Origin: an uncultured Lachnospiraceae bacterium
GTDB taxonomy: Bacteria > Bacillota > Clostridia > Lachnospirales > Lachnospiraceae
Assembly: GCA_910587105.1 (NCBI GenBank)
Contig: CAJUMB010000005.1
Location: forward strand, 43,574 to 107,573
DNA length: 64,000 bases
Reading direction: 5' to 3'
Part shown: positions 1 to 9,546 of the stretch, in pieces
Position numbering within the stretch: position 1 is the first letter of the stretch
Layout: every line of letters starts with the position of its first letter
Translations under genes and position numbers: made by a program
Notes under the pieces: model-generated
Databases searched by the model: none
What the model saw: only the letters and a program-made list of their open reading frames with translations
What the model was told of the DNA's origin: nothing

Positions 1-428
1 TTGATTTTTTCAATTTTCCTTTTGTAATCTCCTTCCACTGGGCGGGAAAGCCCTACGCCGAACAGGGCATCCACTATAGTAGTATATTCCCCGTACTCTG
101 GGTTATTGACAACAGGAATCTGATAATTCCCGGCAATCTTATACTGCATTCGGGTTTCTGCGGTCATTTTTTCCGGGTTTCCCACACATTCCACAAAAAC
201 TTTGTAACCTTTTAGGTGAAGAAGTCGAGCGATTGCCCACCCATCACCCCCATTGTTTCCGGTGCCGCAGACAACCAGGACTTTTCCCGGGCTGCGTCCC
301 TCCTGTTCTATCTCCTCCACCACGGACAGGGCGGCCCGCTCCATCAGTACCATGGATGGAATTCCTATTTCTTCTATTGTATAACGGTCCGCCTCTTTCA
401 TCTGCCCACAATTTAAAATATACTGCAT
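1..428 (-). CDS. nnr: NAD(P)H-hydrate epimerase, C-terminus cut off by window edge
   Basis: The epimerase domain interconverts R and S forms of damaged NAD(P)H hydrate so that a dehydratase can repair it. The visible 142 residues hold the YjeF N-terminal signatures: a GIPSMVLMERAA segment near residue 23 and the Rossmann-like CGTGGNGGDG loop near residue 55. The ATG at 428 follows an AAGGAG Shine-Dalgarno sequence. The 3' part lies outside the window, so it cannot be said whether the usual clostridial fusion to the ADP/ATP-dependent dehydratase is present. It is divergent from the ABC-F gene. Confidence 0.88.
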   Translation of the reverse strand, partial: MQYILNCGQMKEADRYTIEEIGIPSMVLMERAALSVVEEIEQEGRSPGKVLVVCGTGNNGGDGWAIARLLHLKGYKVFVECVGNPEKMTAETRMQYKIAGNYQIPVVNNPEYGEYTTIVDALFGVGLSRPVEGDYKRKIEKI

Positions 429-582
429 AGCCGTCTCTCCTTTTTATCTGCTCTTTTTGCGTATCAGGGATTGAGATAAATCTTAAATATTTTTAATTGT
501 ATCGAGCAGCATCGGATATGTCAATTACTGCCGCTGGATTCACATCCTAAAATTCCCCCTGTGATTTACTTCACGGAATCAA

Positions 583-611
583 TTGTATTTTTCCTCCTTT
601 TTCGTTATAAT
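583..611 (+). promoter_or_regulatory. Sigma-A-type promoter for the ABC-F gene
   Basis: A perfect TATAAT at 606-611 is spaced 17 bases from a weak -35 TTGTAT at 583-588. The start codon at 643 lies about 30 bases downstream, leaving a short leader with no obvious attenuator. Confidence 0.6.
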
Positions 612-642
612 GGTACAAGCTCTATCAAGAAGGAGGACTCAC

Positions 643-2556
643 ATGTTACTTACCTGTCAAAATATCCAGAAAAGTTTTGGGGAAAAAACCATTTTAGATC
701 AGGTATCTTTTCATATAGAAGAACGGGAAAAAACAGCACTGATCGGCTGCAACGGCGCGGGAAAGACCACGCTGCTGCGCATTATCCGCAGGGAACTGGA
801 ACCGGACAGCGGCCAGGTTGTCATGGCAAAGGGCACTTCCCTGGGCTATCTGGCCCAGCACCAGGATATGCACAGCAGCCGTACCATTTATCAGGAGGTC
901 TTAAAAGAAAAGCAGTATCTGCTGGACATGGAAGAAAAAATGCGCCAGACAGAGCTTGCCATGAAACAGGCCGATGAGAAAACGCTGGAAAAGCTGATGA
1001 ACACTTATGCCAGCCTTACCCAGCAGTTTGAACAGAACAACGGTTACGCCTGCCAGAGTGAGGTGACAGGCGTGCTGAAGGGACTGGGATTTGCAGAAGA
1101 TGACTTTCATAAGTCCATTACCACCTTATCTGGAGGACAGAAAACCCGGGTGTCTCTGGCATGTCTCCTGCTGAACAAACCGGACATCCTGCTGCTGGAC
1201 GAGCCCACTAACCACTTGGATATGGATGCCATTGTCTGGCTGGAAACCTATCTGTCCAACTACCCGGGAGCCGTATTGATCGTGTCCCATGACCGCTACT
1301 TCCTGGACAAAGTGGTCACCCGGGTGGTGGAGCTGGAACAGGGAAAATCCATGACCTTTACCGGAAACTATTCCTCTTTCAGCCAGAAAAAAGCACAGGT
1401 AAGGGAAGCACAGTACAAGGCCTGGCAGAATCAGCAGCAGGAAATCCAGCATCAGGAGGAAGTCATCGCCAAACTCAAGTCCTTCAACCGGGAAAAATCC
1501 ATCCGCAGGGCCGAGAGCAGAGAAAAACAGCTGGATAAAATGGTGCTGCTGGAAAAACCTGTGATGGAGACAGATGCCATGCATATCCGGCTCACCCCCA
1601 GGATCACCAGCGGAAACGATGTGCTGCTGGTACAGGAACTGGCCAAATCCTTTGACGGCAAAGCACTTTTCCAAGACCTCTCTTTCCAGGTCAAGCGGGG
1701 GGAGCGGGTGGCTTTAATCGGAAACAACGGAACCGGGAAAACTACTATTCTGAAGCTGATCAACGGCCTTCTCACCCCGGACCGGGGCAGCTGCAGTCTA
1801 GGCACACAGGTACAAATCGGCTATTACGACCAGGAACACCATGTACTGCACATGGACAAAACTATCTTTGAAGAGCTCTCCGATGCATACCCCACGCTGA
1901 CCAACACGGAAATCCGCAATGTGCTGGCTGCTTTCCTGTTCACAGGGGATGACGTGTTCCAGTCCATATCTTCTTTAAGCGGCGGGGAACGGGGCCGGGT
2001 CTCCCTGGCAAAGCTGATGCTGTCTGAGGCAAATTTTCTGATTCTGGATGAGCCCACCAACCATCTGGACATTATCTCCAGAGAAATCCTGGAGGACGCG
2101 TTAAATAATTATACCGGCACCCTGCTCTATGTATCCCATGACCGGTATTTTATCAACCGGACCGCCACACGGATTCTGGACCTGACAAACCAGGCTCTGG
2201 TGAACTATATGGGAAATTACGACTATTATATGGAAAAGCGGGAGGAACTGACAGCCAGATACGCACCCTCACAGGAAACTGAGGAAACTTCCCAGGGCAT
2301 TTCCCAGGAAAAACTCACCTGGCAGCAGAAAAAAGAAGAACAGGCCCGACAGCGGAAACGGGCCAATGATTTGAAAAAAACCGAAGCCCGGATAGAAGAA
2401 CTGGAAGGACGGGACGAGCAGATTAACCAGCTTCTTTCCCAGCCGGAAATCGCCACCGATGCGCAGCAGTGCGGCCAGCTTTCACTGGAACAGGCAGATA
2501 TCCAAAAAGAGCTGGAGGACTTATATGAATTGTGGGAACAGCTGGCTGAGGATTAA
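643..2556 (+). CDS. ABC-F family ribosome-associated ATPase
   Basis: Soluble 637-residue protein with two ABC ATPase domains and no membrane segments, as in ABC-F translation factors that act at the ribosomal E site. Domain 1 shows Walker A GCNGAGKTT, signature LSGGQKTRVSL and Walker B LLLDEPTNHLD. Domain 2 shows GNNGTGKTT, LSGGERGRVSL and LILDEPTNHLD. A charged linker lies between them and a Uup/YdiF-like coiled coil forms the last 80 or so residues. The ATG at 643 has an AAGGAGG sequence 5 bases upstream, so a longer reading from 583 is not needed. Housekeeping YdiF-like function is more likely than antibiotic resistance, but the subfamily cannot be fixed by eye. Confidence 0.9.
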   Translation: MLLTCQNIQKSFGEKTILDQVSFHIEEREKTALIGCNGAGKTTLLRIIRRELEPDSGQVVMAKGTSLGYLAQHQDMHSSRTIYQEVLKEKQYLLDMEEKMRQTELAMKQADEKTLEKLMNTYASLTQQFEQNNGYACQSEVTGVLKGLGFAEDDFHKSITTLSGGQKTRVSLACLLLNKPDILLLDEPTNHLDMDAIVWLETYLSNYPGAVLIVSHDRYFLDKVVTRVVELEQGKSMTFTGNYSSFSQKKAQVREAQYKAWQNQQQEIQHQEEVIAKLKSFNREKSIRRAESREKQLDKMVLLEKPVMETDAMHIRLTPRITSGNDVLLVQELAKSFDGKALFQDLSFQVKRGERVALIGNNGTGKTTILKLINGLLTPDRGSCSLGTQVQIGYYDQEHHVLHMDKTIFEELSDAYPTLTNTEIRNVLAAFLFTGDDVFQSISSLSGGERGRVSLAKLMLSEANFLILDEPTNHLDIISREILEDALNNYTGTLLYVSHDRYFINRTATRILDLTNQALVNYMGNYDYYMEKREELTARYAPSQETEETSQGISQEKLTWQQKKEEQARQRKRANDLKKTEARIEELEGRDEQINQLLSQPEIATDAQQCGQLSLEQADIQKELEDLYELWEQLAED

Positions 2557-2557
2557 A

Positions 2558-2566
2558 TGGTATAAT
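2558..2566 (+). promoter_or_regulatory. Extended -10 promoter for the DUF3788 gene
   Basis: TGGTATAAT at 2558-2566 is an extended -10 element lying just after the ABC-F stop codon. No good -35 is seen at the right distance. It would give the DUF3788 gene its own transcript. Confidence 0.45.
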
Positions 2567-2631
2567 AGACATGGAAATAGGCTGAACGGTGCCAGCGGCA
2601 GACACATGGATATTTGGAGGAATTCACCAAT

Positions 2632-3054
2632 ATGATTGATTTACAAGATAAGAACACCTGTCCTGCTATTGAACAGATAGGTGAATATATTAGAAATCCT
2701 GTTTTTATGGAACTTTGTCTGGAGATCAAAAACACATATAAATGTAATGAAAAAATAGAGTACAGTTCGTGCAGTTGGGAAAAGGGCTGGAACATTAAAT
2801 TTAAAAAATCAGGTAAAACATTGTGTACCATATATCCAAGGGAATGCTATTTTACCGTTATGATTGTTGTAGGTGCAAAGGAAAAAGCATCTGTTGAGGC
2901 AATACTGCCAGAATGTACCGTTGAACTGCAGAATATATACGAGCATACTCCAGAAGGAAACGGACAGAGGTGGTTGATGATTGATTTAGATAGTAAAGAA
3001 CGTTTGTATCATGACCTGCTGCGTTTGATTGAAATCCGCAGGAATGTTAAATAG
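2632..3054 (+). CDS. DUF3788 family protein
   Basis: A 140-residue soluble protein resembling DUF3788, a family of unknown function. Recognisable features are the SSCSWEKGWNIKFKKSGKTL stretch, a TIYP motif and the GNGQRWLMIDL segment near the end. I chose ATG 2632, 11 bases after GGAGG, over a TTG at 2614 that would overlap the ribosome binding site. The gene is more AT-rich in codon choice than the ABC-F gene before it, stands alone between a promoter and a terminator, and may be an acquired accessory gene. Confidence 0.75.
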   Translation: MIDLQDKNTCPAIEQIGEYIRNPVFMELCLEIKNTYKCNEKIEYSSCSWEKGWNIKFKKSGKTLCTIYPRECYFTVMIVVGAKEKASVEAILPECTVELQNIYEHTPEGNGQRWLMIDLDSKERLYHDLLRLIEIRRNVK

Positions 3055-3090
3055 TTCCGCTATGATGAATATCGGTAAGGAATCAAGCAA

Positions 3091-3122
3091 AAACAGCCCT
3101 CCGAAATGGAAGGCTGTTTTTA
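3091..3122. terminator. Bidirectional rho-independent terminator
   Basis: An AACAGCC-type stem pairs with GGCTGTT around a short loop, with A-rich sequence before and T-rich after. It can stop the DUF3788 gene on + and icd on -, which converge here. Confidence 0.8.
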
Positions 3123-3124
3123 TG

Positions 3125-4321
3125 TTAAAGTCTTGAAGCGATCTCCTGAATAAAGGCCCTGCTGTTGAGCACCTGAGGATTCTCTATGCTGGTAATAAGC
3201 GCCAGGTCCCCGGTCATCTTACCACTCTCAATGGTCTGAAGTGTGGCCTGCTCCAGCTTTGCGGCAAAATCAATCAATGCCTGATTCCCATCCATTTCAC
3301 CCCGTTTTGCCAGGGCTCCTGTCCAGGCAAAGATGGTAGCCACCGGATTTGTAGAGGTTTCCTCCCCCTTTTTATAACGGTAGTAGTGGCGCTGTACCGT
3401 GCCATGAGCGGCCTCATATTCATAGTACCCCTGGGGGGAAACCAGCACAGAAGTCATCATGGCAAGAGAGCCGTATGCGGAGGAGACCATATCACTCATC
3501 ACATCTCCGTCATAATTCTTACATGCCCAGATAAATCCGCCCTCTGATTTCATCACCCGGGCAACTGCATCGTCAATCAATGTATAAAAATATTCAATAC
3601 CCGCCTTTTCAAATTTCTCTTGGAATTCTTTATCATAGACTTCCTGGAAAATATCTTTAAAATGGTGGTCATACTGTTTAGAAATGGTATCCTTAGTTGC
3701 AAACCACAAATCCTGTCCCAGATCCAGCGCATAATTCATACAGCTTCTGGCAAAACTTTCGATGGAACCATCCAGGTTGTGCATACCTTGAACCACTCCC
3801 GGACCTTCAAACTGATGAATCAATTCCTTCTTCTGAGAACCGTCAGCCGCTGTGTAGACCAGCTCCACGGTTCCCGGTCCCGGTATCTGCATTTCCGCAT
3901 TTTTATAAACATCCCCATAAGCATGTCTGGCAAGAGTGATGGGTTTTTTCCACTTGTTTACCACTGGCTCTATGCCTTTCACCAGAATCGGCGCACGAAA
4001 AACGGTTCCATCCAGCATGGCGCGGATGGTTCCGTTGGGGCTCTTCCACATTTTCTTCAGATCGTATTCATCCACACGGGCGGCGTTGGGGGTGATGGTA
4101 GCGCATTTTACAGCTACTTTATATTTTTTGGTAGCCTCTGCCGCATCTACCGTCACCTGGTCATCTGTAGCATTTCGGTACTCCAGCCCCAGGTCGTAAT
4201 ATTCTGTCTTCAAGTCAATGTGGGGAAGCAGCAGTTCTTCTTTAATCATCTCCCACAGAACCCGGGTCATCTCATCTCCGTCCATTTCCACTAAGGGGGT
4301 AGTCATTGTAATTTTACTCAT
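3125..4321 (-). CDS. icd: NADP-dependent isocitrate dehydrogenase
   Basis: Oxidatively decarboxylates isocitrate to 2-oxoglutarate, supplying glutamate precursors and NADPH in the cytosol. The 398-residue sequence is of the type common to eukaryotic cytosolic and many anaerobe enzymes. It shows substrate-site [13 protein letters not shown], the metal-binding IDDAVA and NYDGDVMSD stretches, and the cofactor region [10 protein letters not shown]. The KMTGDLAL segment is typical near the end. ATG 4321 follows GAGGAG by 8 bases. No citrate synthase or aconitase lies nearby. A palindromic repeat sits just upstream. Confidence 0.95.
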   Translation of the reverse strand: MSKITMTTPLVEMDGDEMTRVLWEMIKEELLLPHIDLKTEYYDLGLEYRNATDDQVTVDAAEATKKYKVAVKCATITPNAARVDEYDLKKMWKSPNGTIRAMLDGTVFRAPILVKGIEPVVNKWKKPITLARHAYGDVYKNAEMQIPGPGTVELVYTAADGSQKKELIHQFEGPGVVQGMHNLDGSIESFARSCMNYALDLGQDLWFATKDTISKQYDHHFKDIFQEVYDKEFQEKFEKAGIEYFYTLIDDAVARVMKSEGGFIWACKNYDGDVMSDMVSSAYGSLAMMTSVLVSPQGYYEYEAAHGTVQRHYYRYKKGEETSTNPVATIFAWTGALAKRGEMDGNQALIDFAAKLEQATLQTIESGKMTGDLALITSIENPQVLNSRAFIQEIASRL

Positions 4322-4382
4322 AATTTTATCTCCTCATATTGTGATACATTGGCTGTCATTTCCAGTATCATCCGCACGCTCT

Positions 4383-4544
4383 AGAGCGTGTCTTAAAAAT
4401 GCTTTTTGTCAGATGTGCGTCACACTTGGTGGGAGATTTGTGCCAGATGAAGGGCGCATAGCGGGCTATGTAACCTGAATTTGGCGCAAATCTCACGCAA
4501 AGCGGGGCGTGCAGATGGCAGGAATGATTTTTCAGACACGCTCC
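4383..4544 (+). repeat. Palindromic dispersed repeat, full copy A
   Basis: About 160 bp with inverted ends: AGAGCGTGTCTTAAAAA on the left and the near-reverse complement ATTTTTCAGACACGCTC on the right. A second inner pair (GTGGGAGATTTGTGCC with GGCGCAAATCTCACGC) and a central GCATAGC-GG-GCTATGT hairpin make it one long nested palindrome. It matches copy B at 18399-18560 along its whole length. There is no open reading frame. It occupies most of the 311-base gap between hisIE and icd; a further degenerate left end (GCATGTTTGAAATTTGCT) lies at 4595-4612. Confidence 0.85.
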
Positions 4545-4632
4545 AGATTTTATTATATACGCCTGGCAGGAATCACGTCAATATTTTTCTTAAAGCATGT
4601 TTGAAATTTGCTCCTTCACTGTGATTTTCCGG

Positions 4633-5919
4633 TCACCTGCGGGCCAGCTCCCGTGTGATATCTTCCCAGGTGACTCCCTTTTCCGCCATCAGCACCATCA
4701 TATGGTATAGGAAATCAGAAATCTCATATTTAATCTCTTCTTTATCCGGATTCTTTGCCGCAATCACAATTTCGGTGCATTCTTCCCCCAGTTTCTTCAG
4801 GATTTTATCAATTCCCTTTTCGAACAGATAGTTGGTATAGGAACCTTCTTTGGGATTTTTCTTTCTGTCCAGAATCACATCGTATACCTGTTGAAACACT
4901 TTCAGAGGATTGGTGTGATCATACTCCCGGCTGGCCAGCTCCTGGAAAAAGCAGGTGTGGTTTCCCGTATGGCAGGCCGCCCCCACCTGTTCTGCTTTGG
5001 CCAGAATGGTATCGTTGTCGCAGTCCAGAGTCAGAGATTTTACATACTGAAAATGCCCGGAAGTCATTCCCTTCACCCAGAGCTCTTTCCTGCTGCGGCT
5101 CCAGTAGGTCATCCTTCCGGTTCTCAGGGTTGCTGTAAAGGCATCTTCATTCATATACGCCAGCATCAGCACTTCGTCTGTCTGATAATCCTGAACGACC
5201 ACAGGAATGAGCCCCTCACTGTTCAGTTTAAAATCTTTCCAGGCAATTTTACTCTCAAACGTATTTACCGGAATCTGATGCTCTGTACAGACCCGCTTAA
5301 ATTCCATGATAGATCTGTCCAACCGGCCGATCCAGTCTCCACAGATACCATGGACCCGCACATCGCACAGAAGCTCCAGCACATCCTCCTGGGCAGCACC
5401 CTGCTGCATAAAAATAAATAGAGAAAGGCCGGCTGGAAGAATGCACTCCTTTAAAATATCCGCAGACGCAAAGACTGCCCCTGCATATTGTTCAATCATT
5501 TCCTTATGAGGCAGAAAATCTGTCAGATGAAAGACCCCGGCGGCAATCTTCTCTTTTCCAAACCGGTCAGACGCCTCTTTCAAAAGCCCTGCCTGGCTGT
5601 CATCAGAGAAATCCAAAAACACACGATGACACCCTGCATACAAAAATTTTTTCACATCCTCCATCCGCCGGATATTTCCCGCCGCTGTCACAGCTGCCTG
5701 GGAAATCTGACAGATCTCCTTGATTATTCCTATGGCCTGTTCATGTTCATCATCCGCAGCGGACAGATCGAATACCAGCAGTTCGTCCGCCCCATTATCG
5801 CTGTAAAACCTGCAGATTTCATCCACACTGCCGCTGTAAAACAACTGCCTGTCTTCCCGTCCTGCCACCGCCTGTCCCTGATACAGATACAGACAGGGGA
5901 TCATCCGTTTCTCTCCCAT
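4633..5919 (-). CDS. hisI: HisIE with an N-terminal degenerate HisF/HisA-like barrel
   Basis: The C-terminal half carries two histidine-pathway enzymes. PR-AMP cyclohydrolase spans about residues 221-325, with YWSRSR, the DCDND metal site and ACHTG. PR-ATP pyrophosphatase spans about 340-428, with KLGEECTE and the YEISDFLYH motif. Together they hydrolyse PR-ATP and open the PR-AMP ring. The first 215 residues read like HisF (IPCL at 7-10, [20 protein letters not shown]). The barrel's usual catalytic aspartates at 11 and 130 are Tyr11 and Phe130, so this part is probably not an active synthase. It is the last gene of the his cluster. The frame is intact over 428 residues. Confidence 0.9.
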   Translation of the reverse strand: MGEKRMIPCLYLYQGQAVAGREDRQLFYSGSVDEICRFYSDNGADELLVFDLSAADDEHEQAIGIIKEICQISQAAVTAAGNIRRMEDVKKFLYAGCHRVFLDFSDDSQAGLLKEASDRFGKEKIAAGVFHLTDFLPHKEMIEQYAGAVFASADILKECILPAGLSLFIFMQQGAAQEDVLELLCDVRVHGICGDWIGRLDRSIMEFKRVCTEHQIPVNTFESKIAWKDFKLNSEGLIPVVVQDYQTDEVLMLAYMNEDAFTATLRTGRMTYWSRSRKELWVKGMTSGHFQYVKSLTLDCDNDTILAKAEQVGAACHTGNHTCFFQELASREYDHTNPLKVFQQVYDVILDRKKNPKEGSYTNYLFEKGIDKILKKLGEECTEIVIAAKNPDKEEIKYEISDFLYHMMVLMAEKGVTWEDITRELARR

Positions 5920-5944
5920 TTTATATTTCCTCTCTTATAAATAT

Positions 5945-6538
5945 CTATCCCAGACTTCCCTTAGTTGACAACACATCGGTAATTCTATGGTCAATCGTAA
6001 CCGCTTCGTCCAGCGCTTTCGCAAAACTTTTAAATATTCCCTCCGCAATGTGATGGTCGTTATGCCCGGAAAGAACTTTAATATGCAGGTTCATCCCGGC
6101 ACTGTAAGATATGGCATAAAAAAATTCCCGCACCATCTGGGTACTCATATCTCCGATTTTATCCGCCGTGAAGGATACCCCGTCCATGACAAAATAGGGC
6201 CTGCCGGATAAATCTACCGCACACAGCACCAGCGCTTCATCCATGGGAAGAATACAGCTTCCATAACGTTTCAGTCCCTTCTTATCCCCTATGGCCTCTT
6301 TCACCGCTCCCCCAAGCACAATCCCCAGATCCTCAATTGTGTGATGGTCATCCACATGCAGGTCTCCCTTCACACAGGCCGTCAGGTCAAACAACCCGTG
6401 GCGGGCCAGTCCCTGGAGCATATGGTCAAAAAATCCCACTCCGGTATCAATCTCTCCCCTGCCGCTGCCATCCAGGGAAAGCATTACCTCTATCTGTGTC
6501 TCATTGGTATCTCTTTTTAACTGTGCCGTTCTCTTCAT
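5945..6538 (-). CDS. hisB: Imidazoleglycerol-phosphate dehydratase
   Basis: Sixth step of histidine synthesis: dehydration of imidazoleglycerol phosphate to imidazoleacetol phosphate. The 197-residue length is that of monofunctional HisB. Metal-ligand motifs are clear: GVGFFDHML, HVDDHHTIEDLG and, near the end, GHNDHHIAE. ATG 6538 follows GGAGG by 6 bases. It lies between hisG and hisIE on the same strand. Confidence 0.97.
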   Translation of the reverse strand: MKRTAQLKRDTNETQIEVMLSLDGSGRGEIDTGVGFFDHMLQGLARHGLFDLTACVKGDLHVDDHHTIEDLGIVLGGAVKEAIGDKKGLKRYGSCILPMDEALVLCAVDLSGRPYFVMDGVSFTADKIGDMSTQMVREFFYAISYSAGMNLHIKVLSGHNDHHIAEGIFKSFAKALDEAVTIDHRITDVLSTKGSLG

Positions 6539-6609
6539 CTGGCGCCTCCTCTTATAACCGCTGCACAGCCCTCATTCGCAGCAAATTCCCTTTGGAAAAA
6601 ATCTCCCGC

Positions 6610-7248
6610 TTATCTGAGAACTGCTTTCATATCCCGGATAATACCGCTGATACGCTGGCTTTCCATTTTCATACTCACTTGATTCACTACCATCCGGGCC
6701 GATAGGGGACAGATTTTTTCCAGCACATCCAGCCCATTTTCCCGCAGTGTAGCTCCGGTCTCCACAATATCCACGATCACCTCAGACAGCCCCACAATGG
6801 GCGCCAGCTCAATGGAACCATTTAATTTGATAATCTCCACAGTCTGATGCTTCTTATTATAGAAGTAATCTTTCGCGATATTGGGGTACTTGGTGGCCAC
6901 CCGGATTAACTGCCCATGATTTAACAGTTCCCGTGCAGACTGGGGACCGCACACACACATGCTACAATTTCCAAATCCCAAATCCAGTACTTCGTACAGC
7001 TTACGTCCTTCCTCCATGATGGTATCTTTCCCCACAATCCCAATGTCCGCAGCACCGTATTCCACATAAGTGGGAACATCCGGCCCTTTGGAAAGGAAAA
7101 AGCGCAGTTTCAATTCTTCATTGACAAAAATCAGCCTCCTGGAACCCGGCTCTTTCATCTCCTCACAGTGGATGCCTATTTTCTCAAACAATTCCATCGT
7201 TGTCTTGGCAAGGCGCCCTTTTCCCAGCGCAAACGTCAAATATCTCAT
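6610..7248 (-). CDS. hisG: ATP phosphoribosyltransferase, short form
   Basis: First committed step of histidine synthesis, joining ATP and PRPP. At 212 residues it is the short HisG, which lacks the C-terminal histidine-sensing domain and needs HisZ. Seen are ALGKGRL at the start, the [12 protein letters not shown] segment and the PRPP-binding region ending [21 protein letters not shown] 7248 overlaps the hisZ stop as ATGA, which supports this start and translational coupling to hisZ. Feedback control by histidine is expected to act through HisZ. Confidence 0.96.
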   Translation of the reverse strand: MRYLTFALGKGRLAKTTMELFEKIGIHCEEMKEPGSRRLIFVNEELKLRFFLSKGPDVPTYVEYGAADIGIVGKDTIMEEGRKLYEVLDLGFGNCSMCVCGPQSARELLNHGQLIRVATKYPNIAKDYFYNKKHQTVEIIKLNGSIELAPIVGLSEVIVDIVETGATLRENGLDVLEKICPLSARMVVNQVSMKMESQRISGIIRDMKAVLR

Positions 7249-8369
7249 GGGCACACTTCCTTTCTTTTTAACACAACATGCCTGCCCTCCCGGCGCATGG
7301 CCATAGCCTGTTCAATTGCCTCCTGCCGGTTTTTCTCATCATAATAGATTTCCTGTGTTTTCCATGTCAGCGGAACTTCAATCCCCTGCCTGCTCAGCGC
7401 ATTCATCAGATGCTCCATCACCAGTGTGAATCCCACCGAGGGGCATGGTTTGCCAAAATGGGCCAGCAGATTGTTATAGCGCCCCCCTTTCACCAAAGGT
7501 TGTCCGGTGCCGTAGGTATATGCCTGCATAATAATTCCGGTATAGTACTTATATTTACTCAGCATCCCCAGGTCAAAAGTTATGTACTGGGCACAGCCGT
7601 ACATCTCCAGAATCCGGTAGATTTCCTCCAAACGCTCTACAGATGCCAGTGCTTTTTCATTGTTTGTCATGGTTTTTGCTTTTTCCAGAATCTCCGTGCC
7701 GCCAAACAGCTGGGGCATCTGCATAAACACATCAGCCAATTCTGGCGCCAGATGCTGTTCCTGAATCAGCTCCTCCACGCCGAAATAATTCTTATTGGAG
7801 ATCAGCTCCCTCAGTTCTTCCCGGATATCCTCAGACATCCCTGACTCCTCCAGCAGAGATTTGAAAAAATCCACCTGCCCCACACTCACCTGGAAGTCTG
7901 TGAGTCCTGCCGTCTTCAACAGCTCCACTGTCATGGACAACAGCTCCGCGTCACTGTCCGCTGAGGCATCCCCCATCATCTCCACACCCAGCTCGGTCAC
8001 TTCCTTGGAACGCCCCTGATAACTGGAACTGTTGAGAAATGTGCTGCCCTGATAACAGAGACGGAGCACCTGGCTTTTGTCCTGTTCCAAAAAATACATG
8101 GATGCTGCCCGGGCCACGGACGGCGTAATATCCGGACGTAAAACCAATGTGTTCCCCTCCCGGTCAAAAAATTTGTACAGGTCTTTGGAAGGAATGGTTC
8201 CAATCTCCTGGCTGAACACATCAAAAAATTCAAATGTAGGTGTTTCAATATCCTCATATCCGTAAGAGACAAAAACTTTGTGAAGCTTTTTCTGCAGCAC
8301 TCTCTTACGGGCGCATTCCTGGCTGTATATATCCCGCACACCTTCCGGTGTATGAATCGTACGCTCCAT
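7245..8369 (-). CDS. hisZ: ATP phosphoribosyltransferase regulatory subunit
   Basis: A HisRS-like protein that forms a hetero-octamer with short HisG and confers histidine feedback. The sequence begins TPEGVRDIY, contains the motif-2-like region [17 protein letters not shown] and the [20 protein letters not shown] stretch. At 374 residues it lacks the anticodon-binding domain of a true histidyl-tRNA synthetase, and hisG is directly downstream. ATG 8369 follows AGGGAG by 6 bases; a TTG at 8384 would overlap that site. It opens the operon hisZ-hisG-hisB-hisIE. No T-box or other leader is evident in the short upstream gap. Confidence 0.93.
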   Translation of the reverse strand: MERTIHTPEGVRDIYSQECARKRVLQKKLHKVFVSYGYEDIETPTFEFFDVFSQEIGTIPSKDLYKFFDREGNTLVLRPDITPSVARAASMYFLEQDKSQVLRLCYQGSTFLNSSSYQGRSKEVTELGVEMMGDASADSDAELLSMTVELLKTAGLTDFQVSVGQVDFFKSLLEESGMSEDIREELRELISNKNYFGVEELIQEQHLAPELADVFMQMPQLFGGTEILEKAKTMTNNEKALASVERLEEIYRILEMYGCAQYITFDLGMLSKYKYYTGIIMQAYTYGTGQPLVKGGRYNNLLAHFGKPCPSVGFTLVMEHLMNALSRQGIEVPLTWKTQEIYYDEKNRQEAIEQAMAMRREGRHVVLKRKEVCP

Positions 8370-8457
8370 ATTATTCTCCCTCAATTCTCCATATGCTGGC
8401 CATTTCTAATCACCGAATATATAGCTGATTTATTATAGGGGATTTCCCTCTCTTTTG

Positions 8458-8991
8458 TCAATCCCGCATACTCAGGTCCTTTTGCAGTCCGTCCAGATAA
8501 GGAATCAAAATTCCCCCCCGGCTCTCCAGATAAAAATCCGTTTCCAGTTCATGAACTGTGAAGCTTTTCCTTCCTCCCCGCTCCCTGCGCTCCCAAAATT
8601 CCAAAAGTTTTTCCAGCCGCAGATAATACAGTTTGTCCAGGTGATTGAAAAAAATCAACAGGAAAGACACGCCTCCCTGTTTTTCAAAATCCTTCATAAA
8701 TTGTATCTGATGGGGATGTACATTGGCAAGGGGAAAAGTATTCACCGCACATTCCTTGGCGTCAAAACATACTGGGATCCCCTGCACGGCCCCTATATAG
8801 TCTACAGTGCTTTTCTGCTCAAAATACGCAAGGGTAATGTGTCTGTGTTCTTTATCAATTTTTACCGGAGTGATGGGCGTGGGGATTTTCTGCATCAGGG
8901 CCAGTCCTCTTTTGGCATACTGGCCATTGGTCCGGTTTACCAGCTCCTCCAGTGCAGAGCCCCTAAGTCCTCTCGTATTCCAGGTACCCAT
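8458..8991 (-). CDS. recU: Holliday junction resolvase RecU
   Basis: Cleaves four-way junctions after RuvAB branch migration in Firmicutes. The 177-residue protein shows the restriction-endonuclease-like core: QKIPTPITPV, FEQKSTVDYIG, the acidic/lysine catalytic stretch CFDAKE, and HPHQIQFMKDFEKQGG. ATG 8991 is preceded by GGAGG at 5 bases. In B. subtilis recU is paired with ponA; here its neighbours are lepB and hisZ instead. Confidence 0.95.
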   Translation of the reverse strand: MGTWNTRGLRGSALEELVNRTNGQYAKRGLALMQKIPTPITPVKIDKEHRHITLAYFEQKSTVDYIGAVQGIPVCFDAKECAVNTFPLANVHPHQIQFMKDFEKQGGVSFLLIFFNHLDKLYYLRLEKLLEFWERRERGGRKSFTVHELETDFYLESRGGILIPYLDGLQKDLSMRD

Positions 8992-9006
8992 AACTTCCTC
9001 CAGATT

Positions 9007-9546
9007 CTAATCAATTTTCTTGATGGATGGAAAATACCGAATCAGGGCTTTTCCCACAATCAGGTCTTCACTGACATATTTGTTATTCCAGAACCGGGAA
9101 TCCTTGGAATAATTCCGGTTATCCCCCAGCATAAAATAAGAGTCTTCCGGCACAGTATAGGGGCCGAAATCACCCAGAGGGTCTTCCGGACAGAAACTGT
9201 CGTCCAGAGGTTTCTCCGAATCGTTGATGTAGACTTTTCCCTCCCGCATGGCAACTGTCTCTCCGGGAAGCCCGATAATACGCTTGATAAACAGTTCGCT
9301 GGGGTTGTCGGGATATTTGAAAATGATCACATCATACCTTTTTGGCTGGTCAAATTTATATGCCAGGCGGAATCCAAAGATTCTGTCATTGGTCATAATA
9401 GTCTCTTCCATAGATTCGGAAGGAATTTTTGCGTTAATCAACACCACATTATTGACCACAAATACCACGATAACCACAAATACGATCATGTGGATGTATT
9501 CCTTCACTTCTTTTAGGACAGCCTGATTCCATTCTATTTTTTTCAT
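9007..9546 (-). CDS. lepB: Signal peptidase I
   Basis: Membrane-anchored Ser/Lys protease that removes signal peptides of secreted proteins such as the two large ones in this window. The start at 9546 gives 179 residues with one N-terminal membrane segment (about 20-40), catalytic serine in IPSESME, catalytic lysine in FIKRIIGLPGE, and the GDNRNYSKDSR box. ATG 9546 overlaps the upstream stop (ATGA) and has GGAGG 10 bases before. A longer reading to 9651 runs into the previous gene and is unlikely. Confidence 0.95.
   Translation of the reverse strand: MKKIEWNQAVLKEVKEYIHMIVFVVIVVFVVNNVVLINAKIPSESMEETIMTNDRIFGFRLAYKFDQPKRYDVIIFKYPDNPSELFIKRIIGLPGETVAMREGKVYINDSEKPLDDSFCPEDPLGDFGPYTVPEDSYFMLGDNRNYSKDSRFWNNKYVSEDLIVGKALIRYFPSIKKID

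Noticed and set aside
643..2556. Antibiotic resistance ABC-F (such as Vga or Lsa)
   Set aside because: No resistance-type interdomain features could be identified by eye; the C-terminal coiled coil favours a housekeeping YdiF/Uup-like factor.
4633..5919. HisF pseudogene fused by frameshift
   Set aside because: The frame is continuous, the HisI and HisE motifs are intact, and only active-site residues of the barrel are changed.
7245..8369. Histidyl-tRNA synthetase (hisS)
   Set aside because: No anticodon-binding domain and adjacency to short hisG identify HisZ.
8370..8457. T-box or his leader upstream of hisZ
   Set aside because: The gap is too short and lacks the T-box sequence or an attenuator hairpin.
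8455..9516. 353-codon open frame on + over recU and lepB
   Set aside because: Spans two well-supported minus-strand genes and has no family features.
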